Positions 52,043 through 61,668 of a stretch of DNA of 64,000 nucleotides are shown here, piece after piece. The stretch spans positions 419,674 to 483,673 of the forward strand of contig NZ_DKIH01000013.1 of the NCBI RefSeq assembly GCF_002454115.1, given 5' to 3'. A program made the position numbers and the translations under genes. The notes beneath the pieces were generated by a model that saw only the letters and a program-made list of their open reading frames with translations, searched no databases and had not been told where the DNA came from. Within the stretch, counting starts at the first letter, position 1; every line of letters starts with the position of its first letter. This DNA comes from Sphingopyxis sp. UBA6723. Its GTDB lineage: Bacteria; Pseudomonadota; Alphaproteobacteria; Sphingomonadales; Sphingomonadaceae.

Positions 52043-53650
52043 TTACACCCCCGCCAGCGACTTAAGCCTATAATCCTTATAATCATCCCGGATCTGCCGC
52101 TTCAAAATTTTCCCCGTCGCCGTATGCGGCAGCTCGTCGACGAACACGACCTCGTCGGGCAGCCACCATTTGGCGATCTTGTCCTGCAGATATTCGACGA
52201 TGCTCGCCTCGCTCACCTCGGCGCCCGGTTTCTTCACGATCAGCAGGATCGGCCGCTCGTCCCACTTCGGGTGATAGACGCCCACGGCTGCCGCTTCCTG
52301 CACCCCCGGCGCACCCACCGCGGCATTTTCCAGTTCGATCGACGAAATCCATTCGCCGCCCGACTTGATCACATCCTTCGCCCGGTCAGTGATCTGCATG
52401 ACGCCATCGGGATGGATCACCGATACGTCGCCCGTATCGAACCAGCCGTCGGCATCGGCCGCATCGGCATCGGCCTTGAAATAGCGCTGGATGATCCACG
52501 GCCCGCGGCATTGCAGCCGCCCGCTCGTCACCCCGTCGCGCGGCAGTTCCTTATCTTCGTCGTCGACGATGCGCAGCTCGACCCCGAACGGCGGGCAGCC
52601 CTGCCGCGCGACCACATCGACGCGCTCGTCAAAACTCATCTCGTCCCAGTTCCACGGCCGCTTGCCCATCGTCCCGATCGGGCTGGTTTCGGTCATCCCC
52701 CATGCGTGGCCGACATCGATTCCGGCGCGCATAAACCGTTCGATCATCGCGCGCGGGCACGCCGAGCCGCCGATGATCACGCGGTGCAGCTTGCCATAGT
52801 CGATCCCGGTCGCGTCCATATGCGCGAACATCGCGATCCACACCGTCGGCACCCCGGCGCTGTGCGTAACGCCCTCACTATGCATCAGATCGCACAGCAC
52901 CGCGGCATCATTGGTCGCCGAAAAGACGAGCTTGGCGCCCACGGTCGCCGCGGCAAAGGGAATGCCCCAGCTGTTGGCATGAAACATCGGCACGATCGGC
53001 AGGATCACGCTGCGGTTCGACATGTCGAACACATCGGGCTGGATCTCGGTGATCGCGTGGATGACGTTCGAGCGATGCTCGTAGAGAACGCCCTTCGGGT
53101 TGCCCGTCGTACCGCTGGTGTAGCACAGCCCGACCGGATCGCGCTCGTCGAGATCGACCCACTCAAAGCTGCCATCCTCGGCGTCGATGAGGTCGCGGTA
53201 CGACTTGTAATCCCCCTGCGCCGGCGCATCGAACAGGATGAAATGCTCGACCGTCGGCAATTGTCCGCGCAGCCGCTCGACGATAGGCAGGAACATCACG
53301 TCGAACAGCAGCACGCGATCCTCGGCATGGTTGATGATATAGACCAGCTGTTCGTCGAACAGCCGCGGGTTGACCGTGTGCAGCACCCCGCCGATCCCCG
53401 CGCTGCCGTACCAGCTGACCAGATGATGGCCATGGTTCATCGCCAGCGTCGCGATGCGGTCACCTTTCTTCATACCCAGCCGGGTCATCGCCGCGGCAAA
53501 GCGCCGCGCATCCTGCCCGACCTCGCCCCAGTTCGATCGCGTCAAACTGCCATCGGCCCAGCGCGATATGATTTCGCGCCCCGCATGTTCGCGCGCGGCA
53601 TGGTCGATCAGGCTGGTGACCAGCAGCGGCTGGCTCTGCATTCCGGACAT
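52043..53650 (-). CDS. Fatty-acyl-CoA synthetase (AMP-forming ligase)
   Basis: A 535-residue acyl-CoA ligase. AMP-binding P-loop [16 protein letters not shown], the A5 motif WGMTETSPI, adenylation motif [24 protein letters not shown] and the catalytic lysine region [13 protein letters not shown] are complete. Chain length is not predictable; the medium/long-chain FadD-like branch is likely. ATG 53650 follows AGAGG. Flanked by repeats B3 and D2. Confidence 0.88.
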   Translation of the reverse strand: MSGMQSQPLLVTSLIDHAAREHAGREIISRWADGSLTRSNWGEVGQDARRFAAAMTRLGMKKGDRIATLAMNHGHHLVSWYGSAGIGGVLHTVNPRLFDEQLVYIINHAEDRVLLFDVMFLPIVERLRGQLPTVEHFILFDAPAQGDYKSYRDLIDAEDGSFEWVDLDERDPVGLCYTSGTTGNPKGVLYEHRSNVIHAITEIQPDVFDMSNRSVILPIVPMFHANSWGIPFAAATVGAKLVFSATNDAAVLCDLMHSEGVTHSAGVPTVWIAMFAHMDATGIDYGKLHRVIIGGSACPRAMIERFMRAGIDVGHAWGMTETSPIGTMGKRPWNWDEMSFDERVDVVARQGCPPFGVELRIVDDEDKELPRDGVTSGRLQCRGPWIIQRYFKADADAADADGWFDTGDVSVIHPDGVMQITDRAKDVIKSGGEWISSIELENAAVGAPGVQEAAAVGVYHPKWDERPILLIVKKPGAEVSEASIVEYLQDKIAKWWLPDEVVFVDELPHTATGKILKRQIRDDYKDYRLKSLAGV

Positions 53651-53725
53651 TCAAGCATTCCTCTCTCGTTTCCCCAAGGAATAAGGCGAGGACGGTCCAT
53701 GTGGCAAGGGGCATCGAAAACTGGC

Positions 53726-53862
53726 GATCCTCCCTGTGGCGCAGCCATGGGGAGGGGGACCGCCGCGAAGCGGTGGTGGAGCGGCCGCGACGGTAGTGTG
53801 AAAGCCCCTCCGTCAGCGCTTCGCGCTGCCACCTCCCCATCGCTACGCGACAGGGAGGATCA
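53726..53862. repeat. Inverted repeat pair, family D, copy 2
   Basis: The arms GATCCTCCCTGTGGCGCAGC and GCGACAGGGAGGATC, with the same inner blocks as at 28463 (GCGCTTCGCGCTGCC and GGGGAGG), between the acyl-CoA ligase start and the dnaE stop. Confidence 0.9.
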
Positions 53863-53869
53863 ACGGTGC

Positions 53870-56800
53870 CTATCCGCGCACCCGAAAATCGCGCGGCGTC
53901 ACCAGCGACAGCGCGGTTTCGCTTATCCCGGCGACGGTTTCGAGCCGCCCCACGACATCGGGGCCAAGCGCGAAGCGGCGCCCCAGGCATATCCTGATCT
54001 CGCCGCCGGTGTCGGGATCGTCGGCCACGACGATCACCTTGCCGCGCGCATCGTCGCGCTTTTCCAGCAGTCGCGCCATGTCGGCGATCGCCTCGGGCAG
54101 TGCGACGCGGCACGTCAGCTCCAGCGCCGCGGTCGCCGCGATCTCGGCCAGCGGCTGCGCTCCGCGCACCGTCACGCGCGGCGTTTCTTCGCCTTCGAGC
54201 AGGTCGAGCTCGACCGACAGGATCGCACAGCCGCCATCGACCGCCAGCGTCTCGAGCAGCTTGCACGTCTGTTCGTCGAAACAGCTCGACTGGAATTGTC
54301 CGCTGCGATCGGACAGCGTCAAATTCAGGAACCGGTTGCCGCGCTGCGACACCCGCGCCTTGGCGTTTTCGACCATGCCCGCCATCATCATCGGAATGCG
54401 CGTTCCCGGCGTCATTTCGACCTGCGAGCAGATGTCGCCATAGGTCCGCGCGCCGCGCGCCGCGACGATCGCCTCATATTGTTCGACCGGGTGCGACGAG
54501 AAATAAAAGCCGAACGCCTCCTTCTCGCGCGTCATCCGCTCGGCGAGCGTCCATGGTTCGGCGGTCGGCAGTTGCAACACCGGCGCGACGTCAATGTCGC
54601 CGCCGAACAATCCGCCCTGCCCGGTCGACCGCTCGTGCGCCGAGCTGTTGGCGCAGGCGAGCAGGCTTTCGGCCCCGGCATAGGCGCGCGGGCGATTGGG
54701 CTCGATACTGTCGAACGCCCCCGCCCCCGCCAGCGCCTCGATCTGACGCCGGTTGAGCTGCTTGGGGTCGATCCGCGCCGCAAAATCGTCGAGGCTGACA
54801 AAATCGCCCTTCGCGCGCCGCTCGGCGACTAGTGCCTCCATCGCCTTCTCGCCGACCCCCTTCAGTGCACCCAGCGCGAACCGCACCGTCAGTTCGTCGC
54901 CGCTCTGCCCGACCGAAAAATCGGCCTCGCTTTCGTTGATCGACGGCGGCGCCACCGCGATGCCCGACCGGCGCATGTCATCGATAAAGATCGACAATTT
55001 GTCGGTCTGATGGCTGTCGAACGACATCGACGCGGCAAAAAATTCGTGCGGATAATGCGCCTTCAACCACGCCGTCTGGTACGACAGCAGGGCGTAAGCG
55101 GCCGCATGGCTCTTGTTGAAACCATAGCCCGCAAATTTGTCGATCAAGTCGAACAGCTCGTTCGCCGCCTTGGGCGCAATCTGGTTATGCTCGCCGCACC
55201 CTTTGACAAAGGTGTCGCGCTGCGCATCCATCTCCGCCTGCACCTTCTTGCCCATCGCGCGGCGCAGCAGGTCGGCGCCGCCCAGGCTGTAGCCGGCCAG
55301 GATCTGCGCCGCCTGCATCACCTGTTCCTGATAGACAAAGATGCCATAGGTTTCGGACAGGATCTCTTCGAGCAACGGATGCGGATAGGCAATCGGCTCG
55401 CGCCCGTTCTTGCGCGCGCCGAACAGCGGGATGTTGTCCATCGGTCCCGGACGGTAAAGCGCGACGAGCGCGATGATGTCGCCAAAATTGGTCGGCTTCA
55501 CCGCCGACAGCGTGCGCCGCATCCCCTCGGATTCCAGCTGGAACACACCGACCGTCTCGCCGCGCTGGAGCAGCTCGTACACCGCCGGATCGTCCCAACT
55601 CAGCGTGTCGAGATCGACGTCGATGCCGCGCAGCGCCAGCAACCGCCGCGCTTCTTTCAGCACCGACAGCGTCTTCAAACCGAGAAAGTCGAACTTCACC
55701 AGTCCCGCGCTCTCGACATATTTCATGTCGAACTGCGTCACCGGCATGTCCGAACGCGGGTCGCGATAGAGCGGCACCAGCTGGTCGAGCGGGCGGTCGC
55801 CGATCACCACGCCGGCGGCGTGGGTCGAGCTGTGCCGCGGCAGCCCTTCCAGCTGGCGCGCCATGTCGAACAGGCGCCGCACCCCGTCGTCCTGCTTATA
55901 CTCGGTCATCAGCTCGCTGACGCCGTTCAATGCGCGTTCAAGCGTCCACGGATCGGTCGGATGGTTCGGCACCAGCTTCGCCAGCCGATCGACCTGGCCA
56001 TAGCTCATCTGGAGCACGCGGCCGGTGTCCTTGAGCACCGCGCGCGCTTTCAGCTTACCAAAGGTGATGATCTGCGCGACGGTGTCGCGGCCATATTTTT
56101 CCTGCACATAGCGAATGACTTCGCCGCGCCGCGTTTCGCAAAAATCGATGTCGAAGTCGGGCATCGACACGCGCTCGGGGTTGAGGAAGCGTTCGAACAG
56201 CAGGCCGAGTTTCAGCGGATCAAGATCGGTAATCGTCAGCGCCCAGGCGACGACGCTGCCCGCGCCCGACCCGCGACCCGGCCCCACCGGAATATCCTGC
56301 GCCTTCGCCCATTTGATGAAGTCGGCCACGATCAGGAAGTAGCCGGGGAACCCCATCTGGGTGATCACCCCGACCTCGAAATCGAGCCGGTCGATATAGG
56401 TTTGCCGCTCCTCGTCCGACAGCTCGGCATAAAGCGCCAGCCGCGCTTCGAGCCCGTCGCGGGCATCGCGCGCCAACTGCGCCGCCTCCGCCTCACGGTC
56501 ACCGGCCAGGCTCGGCAGGATCGGGGCGCGGTTGGGCGCCATGAACGCGCAGCGCTGCGCGACGACCAAGCTGTTGCGCATTGCCTCGGGCAGGTCCGAA
56601 AATGCGTCCTCCATCGCCTCGGCGGGCTTGAGCCACGCCTCGGGGCTGCTCATCCGCCGGTCGGTGCTTTCGACATAAGCCGACTGCGCGATACAGAGCA
56701 TCGCGTCGTGCGCGGGGTGGAATTGCGGTTCGACAAAGCTCGCCGGATTGGTCGCCACCAGCGGCAACGCGCGCGCATAGGCCAGATCGATCAGCGCCTT

Positions 56801-57361
56801 TTCGGCAGCGATCTCGGCGGCATCGTCGCGCCGCGACAATTCGATGTAGAGCCGCCCCGCAAACAGCGCCTCCAGCTGCTCGATATAATCATACGCCGCA
56901 ACCGCCTGCTCGCCCGCCAGCAAGCGCGTCAGCGCGCCCTCGCCGCCCGCGGTCAGGCAGATCAGCCCGTCGGTCCGCCCCGCCATGTCGGCCAGCGTGA
57001 CATGCGGGTCCATCTCGACGGGGCGGCCCAGATGGGCGTGCGACACCAGCGCACATAGATTGCCATATCCCGCCGCATCCTGCGCATAAAGCGCCAGCCA
57101 GTCGATCTGCGGCGCGCCATTCGCCAGCCGCTGCCCCGGCCGCGCGACACTGAGCAGCGCCCCGACGATCGGCTGCACCCCCGCCGCCTTGCACGCATCG
57201 CCAAACGCCATCGCGCCGTACAGCCCGTTGCGGTCGCAGATCGCGATCGCCGGAAACCCGCGCTCGCGGGCGGCTTTCGCGATCGCCTTCGGCTCGATCG
57301 CCCCTTCGAGCATCGTGTAACTGGAAAAGACGCGCAGGGGGACAAAGGGGCTGTAGGCCAT
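53870..57361 (-). CDS. dnaE: DNA polymerase III alpha subunit
   Basis: A 1163-residue replicative polymerase. PHP domain at the N-terminus, but its first metal site reads LRVFSSYTMLEG (usual His replaced by Phe), as in polymerases that rely on a separate DnaQ proofreader. The polymerase core has PVGPGRGSGAGSVVAW, the catalytic MPDFDIDFCETRRGEV aspartates, and GYGFNKSHAAAYALLSYQTA; a C-terminal OB-fold follows. The length is normal. ATG 57361 lacks a clear ribosome-binding site. Next gene upstream on the minus strand is the glutathione peroxidase. Confidence 0.95.
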   Translation of the reverse strand: MAYSPFVPLRVFSSYTMLEGAIEPKAIAKAARERGFPAIAICDRNGLYGAMAFGDACKAAGVQPIVGALLSVARPGQRLANGAPQIDWLALYAQDAAGYGNLCALVSHAHLGRPVEMDPHVTLADMAGRTDGLICLTAGGEGALTRLLAGEQAVAAYDYIEQLEALFAGRLYIELSRRDDAAEIAAEKALIDLAYARALPLVATNPASFVEPQFHPAHDAMLCIAQSAYVESTDRRMSSPEAWLKPAEAMEDAFSDLPEAMRNSLVVAQRCAFMAPNRAPILPSLAGDREAEAAQLARDARDGLEARLALYAELSDEERQTYIDRLDFEVGVITQMGFPGYFLIVADFIKWAKAQDIPVGPGRGSGAGSVVAWALTITDLDPLKLGLLFERFLNPERVSMPDFDIDFCETRRGEVIRYVQEKYGRDTVAQIITFGKLKARAVLKDTGRVLQMSYGQVDRLAKLVPNHPTDPWTLERALNGVSELMTEYKQDDGVRRLFDMARQLEGLPRHSSTHAAGVVIGDRPLDQLVPLYRDPRSDMPVTQFDMKYVESAGLVKFDFLGLKTLSVLKEARRLLALRGIDVDLDTLSWDDPAVYELLQRGETVGVFQLESEGMRRTLSAVKPTNFGDIIALVALYRPGPMDNIPLFGARKNGREPIAYPHPLLEEILSETYGIFVYQEQVMQAAQILAGYSLGGADLLRRAMGKKVQAEMDAQRDTFVKGCGEHNQIAPKAANELFDLIDKFAGYGFNKSHAAAYALLSYQTAWLKAHYPHEFFAASMSFDSHQTDKLSIFIDDMRRSGIAVAPPSINESEADFSVGQSGDELTVRFALGALKGVGEKAMEALVAERRAKGDFVSLDDFAARIDPKQLNRRQIEALAGAGAFDSIEPNRPRAYAGAESLLACANSSAHERSTGQGGLFGGDIDVAPVLQLPTAEPWTLAERMTREKEAFGFYFSSHPVEQYEAIVAARGARTYGDICSQVEMTPGTRIPMMMAGMVENAKARVSQRGNRFLNLTLSDRSGQFQSSCFDEQTCKLLETLAVDGGCAILSVELDLLEGEETPRVTVRGAQPLAEIAATAALELTCRVALPEAIADMARLLEKRDDARGKVIVVADDPDTGGEIRICLGRRFALGPDVVGRLETVAGISETALSLVTPRDFRVRG

Positions 57362-57417
57362 GGCGGGGACGCTAACGTGACGGAGATGATTCGACCATCA
57401 TCTCAATTCACAAAAAC

Positions 57418-57502
57418 GTCATTGCGAGCGAAGCGAAGCAATCTCCAGCTATCGTGGCCAATGAACGATGGCTGGAGATTGCTTCGCTTCGCTCGCAATG
57501 AC
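57418..57502. repeat. Inverted repeat pair, family B, copy 4
   Basis: The arms GTCATTGCGAGCGAAGCGAAG and TTCGCTTCGCTCGCAATGAC, extended inwards by a second pair CAATCTCCAGC/GCTGGAGATTG, between the dnaE start and the glutathione peroxidase stop. Confidence 0.92.
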
Positions 57503-57515
57503 ACGCTTGGGGACG

Positions 57516-57995
57516 TTACCCCAACAATGCCTCAATCTCTTTCCGCAGTTGCTCAGGCTTCGTCGTCGGCGCATGCCGCGAAACCACCTTGCCGTCGCGC
57601 CCGACCAGGAACTTGGTGAAATTCCACTTGATCCCGCTGCCCAGCAGCCCGGTCTGTTCCTTTTTCAGATGCTTGAATATCGGGTCGGCGCCGTCGCCAT
57701 TGACCTCGATCTTCGCCATCACCGGAAAGCTGACGTCATAGGTCAGCGAACAGAAATTCTTGATCTCGTCGGCATCGCCCGGTTCCTGCGCCCCGAACTG
57801 GTTGCACGGAAAGGCCAGCACCTCGAACCCGCGATCCTTATACTCGCGGTACAGCTCCTCCAGCCCCTCATATTGCGGGGTAAAGCCGCATTTGGACGCC
57901 GTGTTGACGATCAGCAGCACCTTGCCGGCATAGGACGACAGATCGCCCATCGTTCCATCGGCCAGTCGAACGGGAAAGTCGGTGAGCTTGGTCAT
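57516..57995 (-). CDS. Glutathione peroxidase family thiol peroxidase
   Basis: A 159-residue peroxidase, probably thioredoxin-dependent. The peroxidatic cysteine is Cys36 in TASKCGFTPQY (a cysteine, not selenocysteine); the Gln and Trp of the catalytic site are in FPCNQFGAQEPG and WNFTKFLV. AAGGAG before ATG 57995 fixes the start (MTKLTDF). It is four bases after the GNAT gene on the same strand. Confidence 0.92.
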   Translation of the reverse strand: MTKLTDFPVRLADGTMGDLSSYAGKVLLIVNTASKCGFTPQYEGLEELYREYKDRGFEVLAFPCNQFGAQEPGDADEIKNFCSLTYDVSFPVMAKIEVNGDGADPIFKHLKKEQTGLLGSGIKWNFTKFLVGRDGKVVSRHAPTTKPEQLRKEIEALLG

Positions 57996-57999
57996 TTTT

Positions 58000-58587
58000 C
58001 TACTCCTTGTATCGCGCCAGTCGATCGTCGAGATTGGCACGAACGCCGGGCCATTCGGAAGCGATGATCGAATAGACCACCGAATCGCGGATATGGCCAT
58101 CCGCCATCACCAGATGTCCGCGCAGGACGCCGTCGAGCTTGGCGCCAAGCCGCTCGATCGCGACGCGCGAACGATGGTTCAGCCAGTCGGTGCGCAACTG
58201 AACGACATGGCAGCCAAGCGTGTCGAAAGCATGGGCCAGCAGCATCCGCTTTGCTTCGGTGTTGAGGCCGGTGCGTTGGACATGCGGCGCATAGATTGTC
58301 CCGCCAATCTCCACCCGGCGATGGGCTTTGGCCATGCGCATGAAGCGCGTCGTGCCCGCAATGGCGCCTTCGCTGTCGAGTACCGCGAATGCCATGGTGC
58401 GATACGCGGCAGTTTCCGCCCAAATGCGCGCAAACCAGTCATCGTCGGGCGATGTGGGGACGCCGGTGGTGAATTGACCGGCTAGCGGAGTCAGCACCTT
58501 TACCAGTGCCGACGCGTCGTCGTGTTCCAGCGGGCGAAGCGTGACATGCTTGCCGCGCAGCGTCGGCGGGTCGGTCCACGCGCTCAT
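58000..58587 (-). CDS. RimJ/RimL-like GNAT acetyltransferase
   Basis: A 195-residue GNAT: RPLEHDDASALVKVL at the start, VQRTGLNTEAKRMLLAHAFD with the acetyl-CoA site, and LRTDWLNHRSRVAIERLGAKLDGVL. The latter N-x2-S-x2-A-I-x-RLGA pattern is typical of enzymes acetylating protein N-termini or aminoglycoside-like amines. The substrate is unknown. It starts two bases after the lolD stop. Confidence 0.83.
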   Translation of the reverse strand: MSAWTDPPTLRGKHVTLRPLEHDDASALVKVLTPLAGQFTTGVPTSPDDDWFARIWAETAAYRTMAFAVLDSEGAIAGTTRFMRMAKAHRRVEIGGTIYAPHVQRTGLNTEAKRMLLAHAFDTLGCHVVQLRTDWLNHRSRVAIERLGAKLDGVLRGHLVMADGHIRDSVVYSIIASEWPGVRANLDDRLARYKE

Positions 58588-58589
58588 GC

Positions 58590-59267
58590 CTACGTCTCGA
58601 TCCGCCCATCGTGCAAGCGCAGCACACGGTCCATCCGCGCCGCCAGCCGTTCGTTGTGCGTCGCGACCAGCGCCGCCGAGCCATGGTCGCGCACCAGCGA
58701 CACGAACTGGTCGAACACCCGGTCGGCGGTCGCCTCGTCCAGATTGCCGGTCGGCTCGTCCGCCAGCACCAGCATCGGCCGGTTCGCCAGTGCGCGCGCG
58801 ACCGCGACGCGCTGCTGCTCGCCACCCGACAGCTTGCTCGGCTTATGCTGCAACCGCTCGCCCAGCCCCAGCCGCCCGAGCAGCTCCGCCGCGCGTTCCT
58901 CGGCGTCGGCCTGCGCCGTCCCGCGGATCAGCTGCGGCAGCACGACATTCTCTATCGCGTTGAAATCGGGCAGCAGATGGTGGAACTGATACACAAAGCC
59001 GATCTTCTCGCGCCGCGTCTTGGTCCGCTCGCCCTGGTCATATTGGGTGACATCGGCGCCATCGATCCGGATCGTCCCGTCGAACCCGCCTTCGAGCAGC
59101 CCGACCGCCTGCAACATGGTCGACTTGCCCGACCCCGACGGGCCGAGCAGCGCCACGATCTCGCCGCGCCTCAGATGCGCGTCGACCCCGCGCAACACGT
59201 CGATCGTCACATCGCCCTGCGTGAAACTGCGCTTGAGCGCGACCAGCTCGAGGATCATGTCACTCAT
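58590..59267 (-). CDS. lolD: Lipoprotein-releasing ABC transporter ATPase LolD
   Basis: A 225-residue ABC ATPase: Walker [13 protein letters not shown]-loop [12 protein letters not shown] with the Lol/MacB-type insert, signature [15 protein letters not shown], Walker [13 protein letters not shown]. With LolC/E it extracts lipoproteins from the inner membrane for transfer to LolA. ATG 59267 overlaps lolC by eight bases; ATG 59258 is an alternative. Confidence 0.93.
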   Translation of the reverse strand: MSDMILELVALKRSFTQGDVTIDVLRGVDAHLRRGEIVALLGPSGSGKSTMLQAVGLLEGGFDGTIRIDGADVTQYDQGERTKTRREKIGFVYQFHHLLPDFNAIENVVLPQLIRGTAQADAEERAAELLGRLGLGERLQHKPSKLSGGEQQRVAVARALANRPMLVLADEPTGNLDEATADRVFDQFVSLVRDHGSAALVATHNERLAARMDRVLRLHDGRIET

Positions 59268-60510
59268 AACGCAGCACCTGCACCGGATCGGTATTTGCCG
59301 CCTTGAACGCGGGATAGAGCGTCGCGAGGAAGCTGAACACCACCGCCATCAGCGCAATCCCGGCAATCTCGAACGGGTCGGGCTTCGACGGCAATTCGGT
59401 CAGGAAGCGGATCGACGGATCCCAGAGCGGCTGGCCGGTCAGAAACTCGACCCCGCGCAGCACGCCCTGGCGGAAATAGAGCAGCCCGAACCCGAGCGCC
59501 ATGCCCATCAGCGTCCCGGCAATGCCGATCGACAGGCCGATCGCCATGAAGATGCGCAGCACCGCATCGCGCGGCGCCCCCATCGTACGCAGGATCGCCA
59601 TGTCGCGCGTCTTGGCGCGCACCAGCATGATCAGTGACGACACGATGTTGAAGGCGGCGACCAGCACGATCAGCGACAGGATGACGAACATCGCAACCCG
59701 CTCGATCGAAAGCGCTTCGAACAGACTGCTGTTCATCTGCCGCCAGTCCGAAACCACCGCCTGCGCCGCGACCTTTTCTTTCAGCGGCGCCAATATCTCG
59801 CCGACCTTGTCGGGGTCGGTCACCTTGACCTCGATCATCCCGACCTGATCGCCGGTCAGCAGCAGCAATTGCGCATCCTCCATCGGCATCACGACGTACA
59901 TTTTGTCGAAGTCATAGACCCCGATCTCGAACACCGCGGTCACCCGGTAACTGATCTCGCGCGGTACCGTTCCGAACGGCGTCGACCGTCCCGCAGGATT
60001 GATGATCGTCAGGTTCGATCCGACCGTCGCGCCGATATTGCGCGCCAGTTCGCTGCCGATCGCGATGTTGCCCGAATTGGCGGTCAGGGTGTCCAGATTG
60101 CCCTGCAGCACTTTGCCGCCCAGCGTCTGGTTACTCCTAATATCTGGGACGGTCATGCCGCGCACCAAAATGCCCTCGACCCGGCCGTTGAAGGTCGTGA
60201 GCAGGGGCTGTTCGATCAGCGGCGTCGCCGACACCACATCGGGGGTCGCCCGCGCCTGTTTCAGCACATCGCGCCAGTCGTCGAGCCGCCCGCCAAAGCC
60301 CTGCACCACCGCATGACCGTTGAGCCCGACAATCTTGTCGAACAGGTCGGCGCGCACCCCGTTCATCACGCTCATCACGATCACCAGCGCCGCCACGCCC
60401 AGCGTGACCGCAACAAAGCTGAACGCCGCAGCGACAAAGATGAACCCTTCGCCGCGCTGCGGAAGCATATAACGTTTGAAGATGGTGCGTTCGTATGGAC
60501 GCAGGATCAT
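59260..60510 (-). CDS. lolC: Lipoprotein-releasing ABC transporter permease LolC/E
   Basis: A 416-residue inner-membrane protein: first helix about residues 22-50 ([20 protein letters not shown]), a large periplasmic domain, then three C-terminal helices ([35 protein letters not shown] and [19 protein letters not shown]). The coupling motif [20 protein letters not shown] faces LolD. Only one permease gene is present here, as is usual in alphaproteobacteria, so it likely forms a homodimer. Confidence 0.92.
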   Translation of the reverse strand: MILRPYERTIFKRYMLPQRGEGFIFVAAAFSFVAVTLGVAALVIVMSVMNGVRADLFDKIVGLNGHAVVQGFGGRLDDWRDVLKQARATPDVVSATPLIEQPLLTTFNGRVEGILVRGMTVPDIRSNQTLGGKVLQGNLDTLTANSGNIAIGSELARNIGATVGSNLTIINPAGRSTPFGTVPREISYRVTAVFEIGVYDFDKMYVVMPMEDAQLLLLTGDQVGMIEVKVTDPDKVGEILAPLKEKVAAQAVVSDWRQMNSSLFEALSIERVAMFVILSLIVLVAAFNIVSSLIMLVRAKTRDMAILRTMGAPRDAVLRIFMAIGLSIGIAGTLMGMALGFGLLYFRQGVLRGVEFLTGQPLWDPSIRFLTELPSKPDPFEIAGIALMAVVFSFLATLYPAFKAANTDPVQVLRYE

Positions 60511-60813
60511 GGAGCAATCGGCCTTTGCGGCGCATGTGGGATGACACGCATCCCGCCGCTTTACGCAGCACCGGCAACGCTGGCAATGGGCGCCCGCATG
60601 ACGTCATCTTGCGAGCGAGTCGCAGAATATGTTGCCCATCAGCCACAGCGGCAGTCAAAAGTGCCGCCCAACGGCTTCCACAGGGTGACAAACGGGGCCC
60701 GTGCGCCTAGCCCAATGACTTCTGGATCAAGCGGCCCCAAGGCCCGGTTCCAGGGAGTGCAGGCCTTTCGCCGGGCTTGCAACAAAAGGGGATGGCGAGT
60801 GTTCGTCAACACG

Positions 60814-60841
60814 CGCCCGGGTCTTGCAAGAGGCCCGGGCG
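60814..60841. other. Long GC hairpin in the gene-free stretch
   Basis: CGCCCGGG and CCCGGGCG are perfect arms; the inner bases TCTT-GC-AAGA pair further with a two-base bulge. No U-run follows on either strand. Could be a terminator, small-RNA end or a protein-binding palindrome. Confidence 0.5.
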
Positions 60842-60860
60842 TTGTGATTCCGACCCTAAG

Positions 60861-60950
60861 CGTCTCTCCCGCGAAAGCGGGGGTCGTCGTCCGCCTTACT
60901 CTACATCGTTGTGTATACCGCGCGCGGCCCCCGCCTTCGCGGGGGCGACG
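60861..60950. repeat. Inverted repeat pair, family E, copy 2
   Basis: The left arm (CGTCTCTCCCGCGAAAGCGG) is diverged; the right arm CCGCCTTCGCGGGGGCGACG matches copy 1 at 37559. It abuts the 3' end of the Crp-family gene. Confidence 0.85.
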
Positions 60951-60957
60951 GCTAATT

Positions 60958-61641
60958 TCACCCCTCGCTCTCGCTGATATCCTCCAGCATGGCGGTATCG
61001 AGCACCCTTACCCGCCCCTGCTCCAGCGAAATCACCCCCGATTCCTCCCAGCTTTTCAGCTGGCGGTTGATATGCTCGCGGCTCATCCCGGCAAAATTGC
61101 CCAGCTCGGTCTGGCTGAGTTCAACGCGGTGTGACGCCTCGACATCCTTGTGGATCAGGCGTTTCAGATAGCGCGCCAGCCGCGGCCCCGACGCATAGGC
61201 GCGGTCGCTTTCGATCGTCTGGTCGGCGGTGCGCAGCCGCCGCGCCAGCTGTTGCATCAGCGACCAGGCAAATTCGGGGTGGCTCGCGGCAAAATCCTTG
61301 AGCGCGTTGCGGCCCAGCTGCAAGGCGCTGCCCGCGCTCGTCGCGGTCACCGATGCGGTGCGTTCGCCGCCATCGAGCAGAGCGATCTCGCCCAGCACCG
61401 CGCCGGGTTCGGCATAGGCCAGCACGATCTCGCGCCCGCCGCCGGTCAGCATCGACACACGCGCCGTCCCTTGGGTCAGGATCAGCATCATGTCGCCCGG
61501 GTCGCCCTGGACCAGCAATTCCTTGCCCTTGACGAAATTGACCTGGACCGCGCGGCTGGTGATATCGGCCCAATCTTCGGCCGACAGGCCGGCAAAGATA
61601 CTCTCGGGGCCTTGCAACTCGGCGAGTTTAGCGTGATCCAT
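60958..61641 (-). CDS. Crp/Fnr-family transcription regulator
   Basis: A 227-residue protein: N-terminal cNMP-binding beta-roll (LGEIALLDGGERTASVTA is the phosphate-binding cassette), a dimerisation helix, and a C-terminal winged helix (VELSQTELGNFAGMSREHIN). There is no cysteine, so it is not an oxygen-sensing Fe-S FNR; a cyclic-nucleotide or other small ligand is more likely. ATG 61641 follows AGGGG. It lies 27 bases downstream of pyrG on the same strand. Confidence 0.88.
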   Translation of the reverse strand: MDHAKLAELQGPESIFAGLSAEDWADITSRAVQVNFVKGKELLVQGDPGDMMLILTQGTARVSMLTGGGREIVLAYAEPGAVLGEIALLDGGERTASVTATSAGSALQLGRNALKDFAASHPEFAWSLMQQLARRLRTADQTIESDRAYASGPRLARYLKRLIHKDVEASHRVELSQTELGNFAGMSREHINRQLKSWEESGVISLEQGRVRVLDTAMLEDISESEG

Positions 61642-61668
61642 GCCCCTGATACCCCTTTATCCGAACGG

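Larger units (their letters stand above)
60511..60957. other. 447-bp gene-free stretch
   Basis: Between the starts of lolC (minus) and the end of the Crp-family gene (minus) I see no convincing gene. It holds a strong hairpin (60814-60841), repeat E2 and a GC-rich segment (60690-60790) with several short self-complementary runs but no tRNA, SRP or tmRNA signature. It probably carries the lolC promoter and perhaps an unrecognised small RNA. Confidence 0.5.

Noticed and set aside
60690..60860. tRNA, SRP RNA, tmRNA or 6S RNA
   Set aside because: No cloverleaf with T-loop, no GGAAGCAGC of SRP RNA, no convincing 6S bubble; only generic hairpins.
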